A DNA stretch of 64,000 bases from Limnoperna fortunei (GCA_944474755.1 OX104112.1:55037176-55101175); one strand, 5' to 3'. Positions 44,801-56,365 are shown, counted from the stretch's first letter. The notes: a model not told the origin generated them from the letters alone. Translations and numbers: made by a program.

Positions 44801-45354
44801 TTTACGTTTATAAAGTTTTCGTTTACCAGCAAAACATTAAAAAAATTAGAATATGTTAAATAAATATAACATATCAATAAATCTATCAAAACTCCTAAAC
44901 ACAATTTTTACAACTAGCCTAAAACATACTCCTTCCAGCATTTGATTGTTTCGACCAACTACACTACATGTGGCATTTCCCATATTCAATTTATAAGCCT
45001 GACAGAAGATTTTATTAAACGAAAATTATTTAAAAAAAGAAATGAGACCATACAAATACCTGGTTATGAGTCGTGATATAACTTATTCTGTGATCAATTA
45101 TTCTAAATCACAATGACAACATATGTGACATATTCGGAAGACGTATTTTTAAACTGTTTCTGCATTTGGTTGTTCTACTGGGTACATGTAGTAGTTATTA
45201 TGCTTCTCTCCACGCTGATCCGTCTAACTGTACCACCAAAACACTATCGCAACTCCTGACCACTATTATAACAAAGAATCAGCTCCCAAACTGTCAAAAA
45301 CCGGTTCCTACAACACGGAATTCGATCCTTTAAGAATGCATTATACAGCAAAAT

Positions 45355-45408
45355 CATGAAAGCACTCTACATTTTAACAGATTTGTTAAAATGTAGTGTG
45401 CTTTCATG
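45355..45408. repeat. Hairpin, unit II first copy
   Basis: CATGAAAGCACTCTACATTT pairs with AAATGTAGTGTGCTTTCATG around TAACAGATTTGTTA. This is the best-paired of the three copies. Confidence 0.82.
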
Positions 45409-46801
45409 TGTTTGCTTTATAATTAAAATTTATAATTAAAAATTAATTAAATGGATGGGTGCAGTCATTTAACGATAAAATTCATCTTGGCAACAGTAGA
45501 AGAAATATTCTGGCTTTAAACGACTTAACAATAAAACATCTAACCTAAACTTTACTATAAAATATCTTGACTTCCCAATGTATCAAAGATCGATACGTAG
45601 TGAACGAAAGACACATGTCACATTACAAATATAACACAGATGTCACTCTTAGCTTTTTTGATTGAGCAATTAGGGTAGTTAGTCAAATACTATTGATAAC
45701 AAACTTTTGGCATGCGGTTGTACACAACTCCAACATTATTAAAAGGATTTTGAATTTCCTGCAGAAAGTCGAAGGTTCTCACCAGGAGTTCAGAATTAAA
45801 AAAAACTGTATGTCATAATGTGCTATAAATGATGATAATGGGGTAAAACATTGACAAGTAATAAGAAATAAAATCGACATTGGCAACTAATTTATGTTTT
45901 TATATTAGAAAACTTTTTGATATCAATCAATGACATAAAACACTCAATATTAGAATTGCTATTAGTACGTGTGTATGTTTTTCGTATTTTTTTAAATTAA
46001 TTTACATCGATTAAAGGATTGACGTCATCGAACTGATCAGCGAACAGAATTAGAGAAAATTAGTTACATGAATTTTTGATAACGTATTTGTTATTAATCA
46101 GAGCAAAACAACAATACATTTTAGGTTGTTGTTGCACATATATAATTTAAATTATTAATTATTGTTATAGCGGTTCCTTTTGTCACAAATCTAGTGTGTT
46201 GAAATCATTGTAGTGATAAACATCCAGAAAACCAAATGATGCCATTTGGTTATTTATTATTTATGATAATATTTTATATGTATATTATCTGCATCATAGG
46301 GACCAATCATTGAACAATAATCCTTCGACAAGTGCGTGTAAACTCAACATAAAAATGATCGTGGTAGTATCTTAATGAACACTGGAAATATAATATTGAT
46401 ATAAACATGAATAAATACTCCATAAATTAATAACGCTCATTGACTTAGGTTTTATATTTTAAGTGCAAAAATTCTTTCGATATAGTATATCCATGAGCAG
46501 ATAAAAGATTTTTAAAAACGAAGATCTTTCAAAAAAGGAATGAGACCATACAAATACATGATTATGTGACATATTCGGAAGACGTATTTTTAAACTAAGT
46601 ATTGCTACTCCATTGGTTGTTATACTGGGTAAATTTAGTAGTTATTATGCTTCTCTCCTCGCTGATCCATCTAACTGTACCACTAAATCACTATCGCAGC
46701 TTCTGACCACTATTATAACAAAGCTTCAGCTCCCAAACTGTCAAAAACCGGTTCATACAACATGGAATTAGATCCTTTATAAATGCATTATAAAACAAAA
46801 T

Positions 46802-46854
46802 CATGAAAGCACACTACATTTTAACAGATTTGTAAAATGTTGTGTGCTGTCATG
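46802..46854. repeat. Hairpin, unit II second copy
   Basis: CATGAAAGCACACTACATTT and AAATGTTGTGTGCTGTCATG pair with two or three mismatches. Confidence 0.75.
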
Positions 46855-48214
46855 TTTTTGCTTCATAATGAAAATTTATAATTAAAAATTAATTAAATGG
46901 ATGGGTATAGTCATCTTTAATATTAACTGAATTGAATGCTAAAACGTAACGATAAAAGTCATCTTGGCAACAGTAGAAAAAAACGACTTAACAATAAAAC
47001 ATCTAGCCTAACCTTTACTATAAAATTCTTGACGTCCATAGGTATCAAAGATCTAACGTAGTGAACGAAAGACGAAAATGTCACATTACAAACATAACAC
47101 AGATGTCACTATGAGCTTTTTGTGAATGAGCAATTAGGGTAGTCATTCAACTACTATTAATAACAAACTTTTGGCATGCAGTTGTGCACAACTCCAACAT
47201 TATTAAAAGCATTTTGAGTTTTCCTGCAGAAGGTCGAGGACATTCACCAGGTGTTCAGACTTAAAAATAACTGGATGTTTTAATGTGCTGAAAATGATGA
47301 AAATGAGGTAAAGCCTTGACAAGTAATAAGATATAAAATCGACCAAAGGATTGACGTCATCGAACTGATCAGCGAACAGAATTAGAGAACATTAGTTACA
47401 TGAATTTTTGATGACGTATTTGTTATTAATCAGAGCAAAACAACAATACATTTTAGGTTCTTGTTGCAAATATATAATTTTAATTTTTAATAATTGTTAT
47501 ATCGGTTCCTTTGTCACAAATCTAGGGTGTTGAAATCATTGTAGTGTTAAACATGCAGAAAAGCAAATGATGCCATTTGGTTACGTATTATTTATGATAA
47601 TAGTGTATATGTGGATTATTTGCATCATAGGGGAGCAATCATTGAACAATAATGCTTCGACAAGCGCGTGTAAACTAAACATAAAAATGATCGTGGTAAG
47701 TATCCTAATGAACACTGGAAATATAATATTGATATACATGTAAACATGAATAATTACTCCATAAATTAATAACGCTCATTGACTTAGGTTTCAAATTTTA
47801 AGTGCAAAAATTCTTTCGATATAGTATATCCATGAGAACATGTTTAGTTTAAAGTTCACTATTACCTCTTTTAACTAGAAAATAAAATATTCAAATTCGT
47901 TGGACAGTGAAGAATGAAGAACGTTTCTTTACTAAAAACCTTTATTAAGAACCAGAGTAAACTCGACATTGTTGTTGTTATCACTTCCTAGAAGTATTAA
48001 ACCTAAACCGTAGGAGTGTTTTATTAAGAAAACGACAGCAGAATTTGTCCACACGTTCGAAAACATGTTGAATCACTACAAGGATGAGGTGTGTCAACCA
48101 CTGGTTAGTTAGGTCACATTACAAATTTCGTGTAATTTTAGTTAAAGTTATTAAAATTTGAATTTCGTTGGACTTTTGTTGTTCAAAGTCTCAAAACATG
48201 AAAATTTGTTGAAA

Positions 48215-48480
48215 CTGAATTCTGTCTTCTCCAGTATGCTTTTAATATAGTTGTATGAAAAACGGCAAGGAACAAGTCAAACGTTAAGAGACGATTACAA
48301 ATCATATACAAATACACACAAACATACACAGCACAAAGCAAAAACCAAAAACGCACAAGCAGAATGTGAGTAACCCGAACCCAATAAAAACCATGTGTGC
48401 ACTCAGGTGATCCAGATGCATAAGCTGTGCCTGCCTCTAATTGGACACCAATCGAGTTATTGTTTGTCATGTCTACGAAA
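48215..48480. repeat. Dispersed repeat fragment, unit II copy
   Basis: Counterpart of 35370-35640. The 123-codon minus-strand open frame here is not maintained in unit I at the same ends and shows no domain. Confidence 0.5.
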
Positions 48481-50935
48481 CAGTAATATGAAAGACTACC
48501 TATGACTAAGCGAAAATGTCCAATTATAATTGAGAGACTAATTTCCCATAACAATTTAGTCCTGAAGGAACAACATCATCCTATGGACAACAAACCTTTG
48601 TTTGAGTAGCTGAGTAGTCAACAAAGGTGTGCGTCCTGACGAACGATGATTTACATAAACTTCTGGAGAATTGTGACAGTTCCAACACTAAATATTTTAT
48701 TTTAGCAAACAAACGCAGCTAAAATGAATACTACATATACCAAAAAATCAATAATCAAAGCAGGATTAATCAGTATTTCATATCCATTTTTGTGGAGAAA
48801 TTCGTAAAAACGATGGTGATTTGTACAGACTCTCCTCGTTGACATGTTTTTGATTTTGGTTTCAGAAACATTTTAAAGGCGTTGTGAAACTATGATATTG
48901 TTAATAATCCAGCCTGTAAGATTTCTCAGATGTTTTTTTCCGAAGAAACTGTCTTCTAGTGACGATCTTAGTGTATATTCTCCGAAAGGTTTGCAGTTCA
49001 AAGTTTTTATTGATATCATGTTCTGTACATACATTCGAAGTAGAGAACACTTGCCCAAGATAAAAAAGTAAGATGGAAAATCTGATTTTAAAGTTTAAAA
49101 CTGATGGACAGGCATGGAGATTGTACCAGAATTGTGCAAACTATGACACTAAAACAGCACAGGTGCGAATTTATGAAATCAATGTAAATGATTTTTTTGA
49201 TGTTGCAATTTTAAACAAAGTGTAACATGAGGACATTTCTAATAAATATAAACATATAGTCGGAGCAAAAGTAAATGAATAAAATATATTTGAGATCTGT
49301 ATACTACATAGAAAGTCTGGAACAATGCATTGAGTTTCTAAATAAATACAGAGCGATGTTTCTAAACTTGTACATTACCATATTTTATCAATCCTTCTAT
49401 TTTGTTTATTTTTGGATAGTGACAATAGCATCTTGGTAAACATTAATTCCTAAGTTCTAAGTGCAGTTTGATTTTGACATAGACACAAATAATGATACTC
49501 ATCCCTTTTACCAAGATTACACAGAGTTCTGTGAGATTTTAAAGTTAAAAACTGATAGCCAGGGACGAAATTGTACCAGAATTGTGCCAATTAGCACACT
49601 AAAAATATCGAGGTGCTAAATGATGAAGATGTAGTTTTGTTAAATTTTGTTGTTGCAATTTTAAACAATTTCTTAATAATTTGGTCCATTTTAGCTGTGA
49701 CTATTAATAACATGTATCATTCCTGAAATAACAAAAAACCAAGTGTGTTGATATACCTTTACGGTGATTATGGTAGTATTACTGTTTTAAAAGAATATAA
49801 ACATTAAAACAAAATATTCTTTTTTTAAATGTCACCATGGGTATCATATTTTATCAAATAATAATTTAGCTCTCACCCATTTTTGCTTATAATAGTGTTT
49901 TCTATTCCCAAGACGAAAACAACATTTTTCATGTTATTAAAAAGATTTGTAATGATTTCTATAATAGCTTTTTAAATATAAATAATTGCATTTTTTTCGT
50001 TTTTAAACTGAAGGCGGCCATTCTCTTTATAAGAAACTATCATTGTATTGATCCATAGTATGACGGTATAAAAATACTATTATAAATTAACAAATTATGT
50101 ATGAATTTTGGCTTGTTCCTTTATTTCATCTTAAAGCCTTAAAAATTGTTTAGATTTATTTATTAATGAAGCTTACATGCAAACACGTTTTATACGGAAT
50201 GAACAACACCTAAAGGACGTTTTGCAAAGACACTTGCTCCGAAGGTTTTCCTTCTTAATATTAATTCTGCCAAACAAAGAATATAATTTCTATAATACAG
50301 GTTTTTTGTGTTTCAAGCTATCAATACATGTAGTACAAGTCAAATTTAAAACATATAAAGATACAAATACTTAAAACAAAATATTCCCGGTGTGTATTGA
50401 AACTACGACATGAACATTTATCTGAAAGATGGAAATATTAAGACAATACGAGTCTTAATTTGGTCATTTAATGGTGTCATATTTACTACATGACCTATGA
50501 ACAAAGATTTTTTAAAATGACAGGCATATTTCCGAGATGGGTTTACCCCAGACGTTGGTTTTGTCTCAAAAGAATTTAGAGCGGGGATGACATTTTAAAA
50601 GAACGTGAAACGGGCATGTAAGGCCCCTGATATATATGGTGTTGGTCAAGTTAAAGCTAAGGTAACATAGCTATGAACATTCAAACAAATAAACAAAATT
50701 AGTAGATAATCTTAAAGAATTTAATTGGATTTCTTTTCCAAAATCAACCGGACGTCACAAGAACAAAGTGAAAACTGCATTTTTAAACACGTGTTTCTGT
50801 TACAATAATTCGCAGTTGACTTCCACTTTTAACTGTGCATCGTATCTCTACATGGCACCCCGAACATGCATTTATTACATTTGCTAAAACTTTCCGTGGG
50901 AAATAGATCATATGTATAGGTTACTTTCATATATT
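48481..50935. other. Duplicated spacer of unit II, no gene
   Basis: Colinear with about 35640-38100 of unit I apart from missing unit-I insertions. A minus-strand open stretch at 48873-49058 was considered but is not recognised. Confidence 0.35.
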
Positions 50936-51200
50936 TACCCGGGCCTTGGTGACCGAGTGGTTAAGGTAGTTTTTCTACCATTGATCACGTGATCTGTCAA
51001 CACTGAGGCTGCTTGTTCGAGTCTCCCTTCATACAGGTTGCGCCCGACTCCATTTTGAATTAACAAGGATTACAAGTTTTTCTACCAAATGGCGGGTGTT
51101 TCCTCCTGGTAATCCGGCTTCCTCCCCAATACAAACTGGACGCCGTGATATAGCCGAGTAATTGCTGAGTGGCGTTAAAGACCATTCTAACAAACCAACA
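50936..51200 (+). repeat. tRNA-derived SINE, unit II copy
   Basis: A box TGACCGAGTGGTTAAGG, TTGATCACGTGATCTGTCAA, B-box region GCTTGTTCGAGTC, CTGGACGCCGTGATATAGCC and GCGTTAAAGACCATTC. Orthologous to the copy at 39672. Confidence 0.88.
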
Positions 51201-51399
51201 TATATTTATTATTTAAACGTATATTGTTCGTTAATTAAAAAATTGTATTCACTCCACATGATATCATTCACTTTAACAGTCGGACGGAGATCGATATTTT
51301 TTAGTATCTTTGATTCATGAATATTATTAAAAATATTTAAAAATTAAAATTTATTAAGGTCGAACGTTTCAATTATCAACATCGCCGAAGGAGACTAAA

Positions 51400-51700
51400 A
51401 GTTTGCAGTCACATATATTTTCGGACTTTTTTTATCATAACGGTTGCAGCTATTGGGGTGATATTTGGTATGCCTGTCAACCATCGTGAGATTTTTTTAC
51501 AAAGTGATGGCCTTAAATTTCTTAAATATAACTGATTTCCAGATTGTTTTTTTATACCCTTTGAGTTGTTAAATATATATTTGGTATAGGTGTCAACCAT
51601 CATGAGTAACAGATCAAATTCGAATGTTTTTCCGCTATTGCGATTTTTTTTGACAAAATAATGCACTTGTAAAGGTGGCGGTTAGGGACTTTCATATGCC
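51400..51700. repeat. Dispersed repeat with internal period, unit II copy
   Basis: Matches 40150-40500 with a deletion in the first period. Confidence 0.6.
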
Positions 51701-51779
51701 ATAGTAAGCTTATTTTGTATTTAATGCATAACATGGATAAAACGTTTTACTACAGATTTTAGTATCGAATGTCGTATAC

Positions 51780-52250
51780 TAAATTATGGAAAGCGCAGTT
51801 GCAAATTATTTTATATAGAATTTGCATTTCAACAAAATAATCTCCGGATTATACAAATTCCGGTGATTATAAAACAATTACGGAGAGCCGTAGTGAACTC
51901 CCCGGAGTTACTTATTATTTTATATAGAATTTGCATTACAACAAAGTAATCGCCGGATTTTTCAAATTCCCAAAAGATCAGAAAAAATCTTCCGCCTGTG
52001 TTTGTAATATTATCTTCGGCATCCAAAATAATTCCGACGATTACTTTTCCATAAAAATTAAAATCTCCTGCAATTAATCTTCGACATGAAAATCGAAGGA
52101 GAGGTTGTACAAATCTTCGGCCAAAGTTTCTAATATTATCTTCGGCTTCTAAAATAATTCTGGCGAATATTTTTCAATAGAAATTTAAAATGTGTGCAAA
52201 TCTGCGGCATAAAAATCGACTCGGATGTTATTTTGAGTAATTTTTCAAAA
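51780..52250. repeat. ATCTTCGGC-family tandem repeat, unit II copy
   Basis: Same ~130-bp period as at 40540-40980, with an extra partial period near 51870-51960. Confidence 0.6.
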
Positions 52251-52547
52251 CCACCGCAGATATTTTCACCGGAGGTAATATTTCTTGAAGTACCATTTCC
52301 AAGGGTTGAACATTCACTCCTTGGAATAGGTCAACCCGGCCGAAGATAATATTATGAACATCAAATCTCTAGGAACATGGTTTTTTCAGATGAACTTCAT
52401 AATCTCAGAAGTAGGTCAAGGGACAACAGGGAGTATATCTCCTAACCAATGAAATAGTTCGTTTTAGTTACATCTTGGCGCTTCTCTTTTGATGTTGAAG
52501 GATTAACGCTGTGCTTGGTGAATATTGATGAATTAGTCTATAAAGTA

Positions 52548-52834
52548 GCTGAATATTGTATTTTGTATATTTAAATATTTAACCCTCTTCCTAAACTACA
52601 ACCTCCACTTATAGTCAGGTTTTCGTATTATAACCCGACAACCTTTCCTGTCGTTTGCAGTTAGCTTTTATTGTTTGGTTAAGCACATGGAACCCTCCCA
52701 GTAGCCTATACACCAAGCACTTTTTAAAGTCAAATATACATGTGATTCACATGTTATAATGTGGGATAGCATTGACATTGTACGGATGTTAATCTCTATA
52801 TATGTTTTGTATGCACCAAAAAGAATCTACAGTG
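52548..52834. other. Spacer after the duplication, nothing recognised
   Basis: AT-rich sequence with no gene. Confidence 0.35.
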
Positions 52835-54720
52835 TATCACTAAAAATATAAAATCCTTCAGACGCAAAAGGAACAAACAATTCAAACGTATAAAATATGA
52901 AAAATCCGCTGCCATTGAGAAAGCTTACAAGAACAGGCAAAAATAACAGTTGAAAAATTACTGAAAAACTTGGATCAATCTAAACAAACTGAGCCATTAA
53001 AATATCAATATTTAAAAGAATACATGTATGCCAATTAATTTTCCCCTTCATTTAACCTATTCTTTCGATATTTCTCTTAATAGAGGTGAAGTACCAACTG
53101 ACTGGAAACAAGCTAATGTCATCCCCGTCTTTAAAAAGGGTGAGAAATATCTACCCGGTAACTACCGCCCAGTTTCACTGATCTGCATATCCTGTAAAGT
53201 TTGGGAGCATATAGTTATATTAAAAACTTACTCAAACATCTTGAACTTTATGACATACTTGTAGACTGCCAACATGTTTGAAGAGCAATGGGAAGCTGTT
53301 AAACCCATCTTATCTCCTTCACCTACGAACTAACCAGCATCCTTCATGCATGTACACAAACATATCTTTTAATTCTTGACTTTTTTAACGCATTTGACAA
53401 GATACCCCACAAGCAACTTCCAGGCAAGTTCGACAACTATGGCATAAAATATTTCACGCTGAATTGGATAGAATCTTTCCCGAACAACAAAATGCAGCAG
53501 GTACACTTGATGGGGAGACTTCTTGTAAACTCTCGGTAGTCAGAGGATTTCCCCAACTATCTGTTATTGAACCCCTCATTATCTTAATATATTAATGATC
53601 TCCCTGCAACTGTTTCTTCTCAAACACGCTTATTTGCTGATGACTGTATTCTCTACAGACCAATAAAACAACTCTCCGACTGCAAAATACTTCAAATAGA
53701 TCTAGATTCACTGGTCAATTGGGAAAAACAATACGGCATGTCTGCCATGTTCAAAAAGACCACAAAAGTACAATTACATCCTTAAGGGCCATACTCTTTA
53801 ATCAGCCAACGGTGCAAAATATCTTGGGGTCACAATTACATCAAACTTGGCATGGAATGCCTATATCGATAATGTTACATCAAAGGGACATAAGTTACTT
53901 GGTTTCTTAAGGTATCCAGACCATAATTGACCACGTGATCATATCAGATGTCCCGGATGTCTATTACTTTTCAATGGAGCAGACCTCGGTAATTTTCGGC
54001 AAACATCGGAAATACTATTTGAGTAACTATCATTTTTATAAAAAATGTTAACATTGACTTATAGTAAAACAATATATTTAATTTGTATAATTAATTAGTA
54101 ATATAATGATTCAATTAATATTAAAATATTAAAATAAATTCAGCAAGTAGAAAAAGTACAGCGTAGAGAATAAAGGTACATAACAGGCAGATACCATAAC
54201 AGCAGCAATGTTAGCCCCATGTTGAGAGACCTTCAATTAGCAACACAAGAAACACGCAGAATTATAACCAAAGTAACAATGCTCTATAAGATAACAAACA
54301 ACCTAGTTGCCATAATCCAGATATATACTTAAGACCATTCACATCAAGACTTTTTGCCACACGACACAGTCATAGTCACCATTACCAATTGTTCAACACC
54401 TCATCAACAGATTATTTCAAAATCAGTTTCTTTCGCTACACTGTAGTTCTTTGGAATGCCTTGCCACCAGGCATTGCATCAGCAAGCACATTGGATCAAT
54501 TTAAAATATTGATCCAAACACACTACAATTGAACAACAGCTTCAACCATGTATATATGTAAATATGGTTATTTTATTATAGTTAATTTTTCCGTTTGTGT
54601 TAAATTGTACGTCTGTTCATGACGTAGCATAGTCGTCAACGTTGACAGAGCAATTAATCATGTAGATATAGATGGATCCATTTATTTTGGATTTTGTGCC
54701 AATAAATAATTTGAATTTTG
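52835..54720 (+). pseudogene. Non-LTR retrotransposon (RT region and 3' UTR), heavily decayed
   Basis: Frames give a basic linker (RKRNKQFKRIKYEKSAAIEK), then SLNRGEVPTDWKQANVIPVF, NYRPVSLI, FFNAFDKIPHKQL, YINDLPATVSSQTRLFADDC, DLDSLVNWEKQ, QVEKVQRR, MLRDLQ and RRIITKVTMLYKITNNLV. This is the RT palm (FADD present) through to the C-terminal region of a non-LTR element distinct from the one at 23.3 kb. The endonuclease is missing, a deletion precedes the RT, and frameshifts and stops are frequent. About 230 bp of unrelated AT-rich DNA (53911-54140) splits the thumb region. AATAAA lies near 54702. It is dead. Confidence 0.8.
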
Positions 54721-55085
54721 TTGTATTATGCGAAAATTATTTTAAAAGTATCAAAAAGTGCTTTGCTTTTTTCTTGAAAAGGGTAGATAAAGGGTCCTGA
54801 AAAGGGCAGGAAAAGTTGTTCCCAGGATAAATTTCAGTGTATTTAAATGAATACAATACCTATAGCATTTTTGTAATATTTTTTATATAGTTTAAGAACA
54901 AGAAATTCTCAAAATTGTTTTGTGTTTTTTTGCCTGTGGGTGGAACTAAATACATGTTAGAATTTTTATTATTTATCTGATTTTGAGACTCTTTGTTAAG
55001 GAAAAAAAGGTAGAAATATATATGTGTTGACTGCAGTTACTGAAATATTACAAAATACTATTAGTTCTTGTTTATCATATATATA
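54721..55085. other. Spacer, nothing recognised
   Basis: AT-rich sequence with no gene. Confidence 0.35.
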
Positions 55086-55362
55086 CAAGTCTAGAAGATT
55101 ATTTAACGATACAAATGACGGTGTTTGTTGTCGAAATTATAGACACAGACTGACCAACGAATGGCCTTAGTCGTTAAGTGTATTTATAAGTAAATAACGT
55201 AAACAAGTCATAAGATATTGATCTTAAACTTTCTCTCTCCAACTGAACTTAAAACTTCTATATACCGCTTCCCCATCCGCCACCCGCGGGCGCGCTGTTA
55301 CTTGGCTTTGCTCAAATATTCCAACAAAATGTTAACAAAATTACCACGGTGACAAAATCATT

Positions 55363-55406
55363 ACGCCAGACACGCGTTTAGTCTATTCAAGACTCATCAG
55401 TGGTGT
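55363..55406 (-). ncRNA. Hammerhead ribozyme, mutated copy (left arm)
   Basis: The minus strand has CTGATGA, stem II GTCTTGAATAGAC, then TAAA in place of the invariant GAAA, and stem I ACACCA with TGGCGT (one mismatch). The G-to-T change in the catalytic box should abolish cleavage. Confidence 0.7.
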
Positions 55407-55602
55407 TTAACTCTAAATGATTAAGATATTCCTTATTGGAAGATGGAAACATAGTATTCTTCATAGGGAGATGGAATAATATAAGTCCACTGGGATCGTG
55501 CAAATACACAATGTAGTTAGTTCAAAATATTATTCCATCTCGCAAAGAAGAATACTATTTTTCCATCTTTCAAAAAGGAATATCTTAAGCATTTCGAGTT
55601 AA

Positions 55603-55654
55603 ACGCCACTGATGAGTCTTAAATAGACGAATAGACGAAACGCGCGTCTGGCGT
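55603..55654 (+). ncRNA. Type I hammerhead ribozyme, complete core (right arm)
   Basis: Stem I is ACGCCA (55603-55608) pairing perfectly with TGGCGT (55649-55654). The core CTGATGA is at 55609-55615. Stem II is GTCT (55616-55619) with AGAC (55633-55636). GAAA is at 55637-55640. Stem III is CGC/GCG without a loop (55641-55646), and the cleavage triplet GTC ends at 55648. All invariant residues are present. The stem II loop is 13 bases because AATAGACG is duplicated. The near-loopless stem III matches the metazoan type I hammerheads of small retroelements, which are thought to cleave best as dimers. Confidence 0.8.
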
Positions 55655-56020
55655 AATGAATTTATCACCTTGGTAATTTTTATAACATTTTGTTGGAATA
55701 TATGAGCAAAACTAAGTAACAGCGCGTCCGCGGGTGGCGGACCGGGAAGCCATAATAGAAGTTCTAAGTTCAGTTACAGTGAGAAAGTTTAAGATAAATT
55801 TGTTATGACTTGTTTACGTTATTTATTTATTTTGACATTCAATGACTAAGGCCATTCGTTGGTCAGTCTGTGTCTATAATTTTGACAACAAAACACGTAA
55901 TTGTAACGTTGCATAATCGTCTAGACTTGTGTATTATTTTTTGTTTATGCTGTATCGTCATGTTTGTCGATCCGATATTTAATAAGTTTACTGGTTGGTA
56001 CTTTTTCAAGACTCTTTAAA

Positions 56021-56365
56021 TATACAAGTCTAGAAGAGTATTCAACAATACAATTGACGGTGTTTTTGTCTAGACTAGACACAGACTGACCAACAAATGG
56101 CCTTAATCATTGTGTCAATATAAATAAATAACGTAAACAAGTTATAAAATATTGGTCTTGAACATTCTCACATTAACTGAATTTAAATTTTTTATACATT
56201 GACCAAACCATTCCCCCACCTGGGGACAAGCTGTCGCTTGGCTTTGCTTAAATATTCCAACAAAATGTTATCAAAATTACCAAGGTAATTAGTTAAGTAC
56301 GCCAGAGGCGCGAATTTCGTCTACTCAAGACTCATCAGTGGTTTTTAACTCTAAAGGCATACATA
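56021..56365. mobile_element. Third copy of the hammerhead repeat unit
   Basis: Same orientation as the left foldback arm: TATACAAGTCTAGAAGAGTA, ACACAGACTGACCAAC, AACGTAAACAAGTTATAA, TTCCAACAAAATGTTATC, GACTCATCAGTGG. More diverged than the two arms are from each other; the GC-rich middle is reduced to CCCCCACCTGGGGAC. Confidence 0.78.
56299..56344 (-). ncRNA. Hammerhead ribozyme, decayed copy
   Basis: CTGATGA and GAAA are kept on the minus strand, but stem III (TTCGCGCCTC) no longer pairs and the GTC triplet became CTC. Stem I is only 3 bp. Probably inactive. Confidence 0.6.

Larger units (their letters stand above)
45010..47833 (+). repeat. Local tandem duplication inside unit II (two ~1.4-kb copies)
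   Basis: 45010-46497 and 46498-47833 are colinear: both contain GAGACCATACAAATAC, GACATATTCGGAAGACG, the hairpin, GACGTCATCGAACTGATCAG and end at TTCTTTCGATATAGTATATC. Unit I has a single copy (32650-34540 minus its own insertion). No gene lies in it. Confidence 0.8.
41193..52547 (+). repeat. Tandem segmental duplication, unit II
   Basis: It starts CTTGCTAATTACTACATAAA and ends near CTATAAAGTAGCTGAATATT at 52547, matching the end of unit I (41175-41192). It contains the pseudogenised lectin exons, orthologous SINEs and its own local duplication (45010-47833). Confidence 0.85.
55086..55929. mobile_element. Foldback element: ~400-bp inverted arms carrying hammerhead sequences
   Basis: The left arm 55086-55483 (from CAAGTCTAGAAGATTATT) is the reverse complement of the right arm 55527-55929 (ending ATAATCGTCTAGACTTG), with a ~43-base spacer. 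Landmarks on both arms: ACACAGACTGACCAACGAAT, AACGTAAACAAGTCATAAG, CGCCACCCGCGGGCGCGC, TTCCAACAAAATGTTA and GACTCATCAGTGG. Each arm holds one hammerhead ribozyme sequence. A third copy of the same unit, in left-arm orientation, follows at 56021. It could be two inverted copies of a small ribozyme-bearing retroelement or a genuine foldback transposon. It encodes no protein. Confidence 0.85.

Noticed and set aside
48183..48554. 123-codon minus-strand open frame
   Set aside because: It lies in a dispersed repeat shared with unit I, where the frame and its ends are not conserved. No domain is recognisable.
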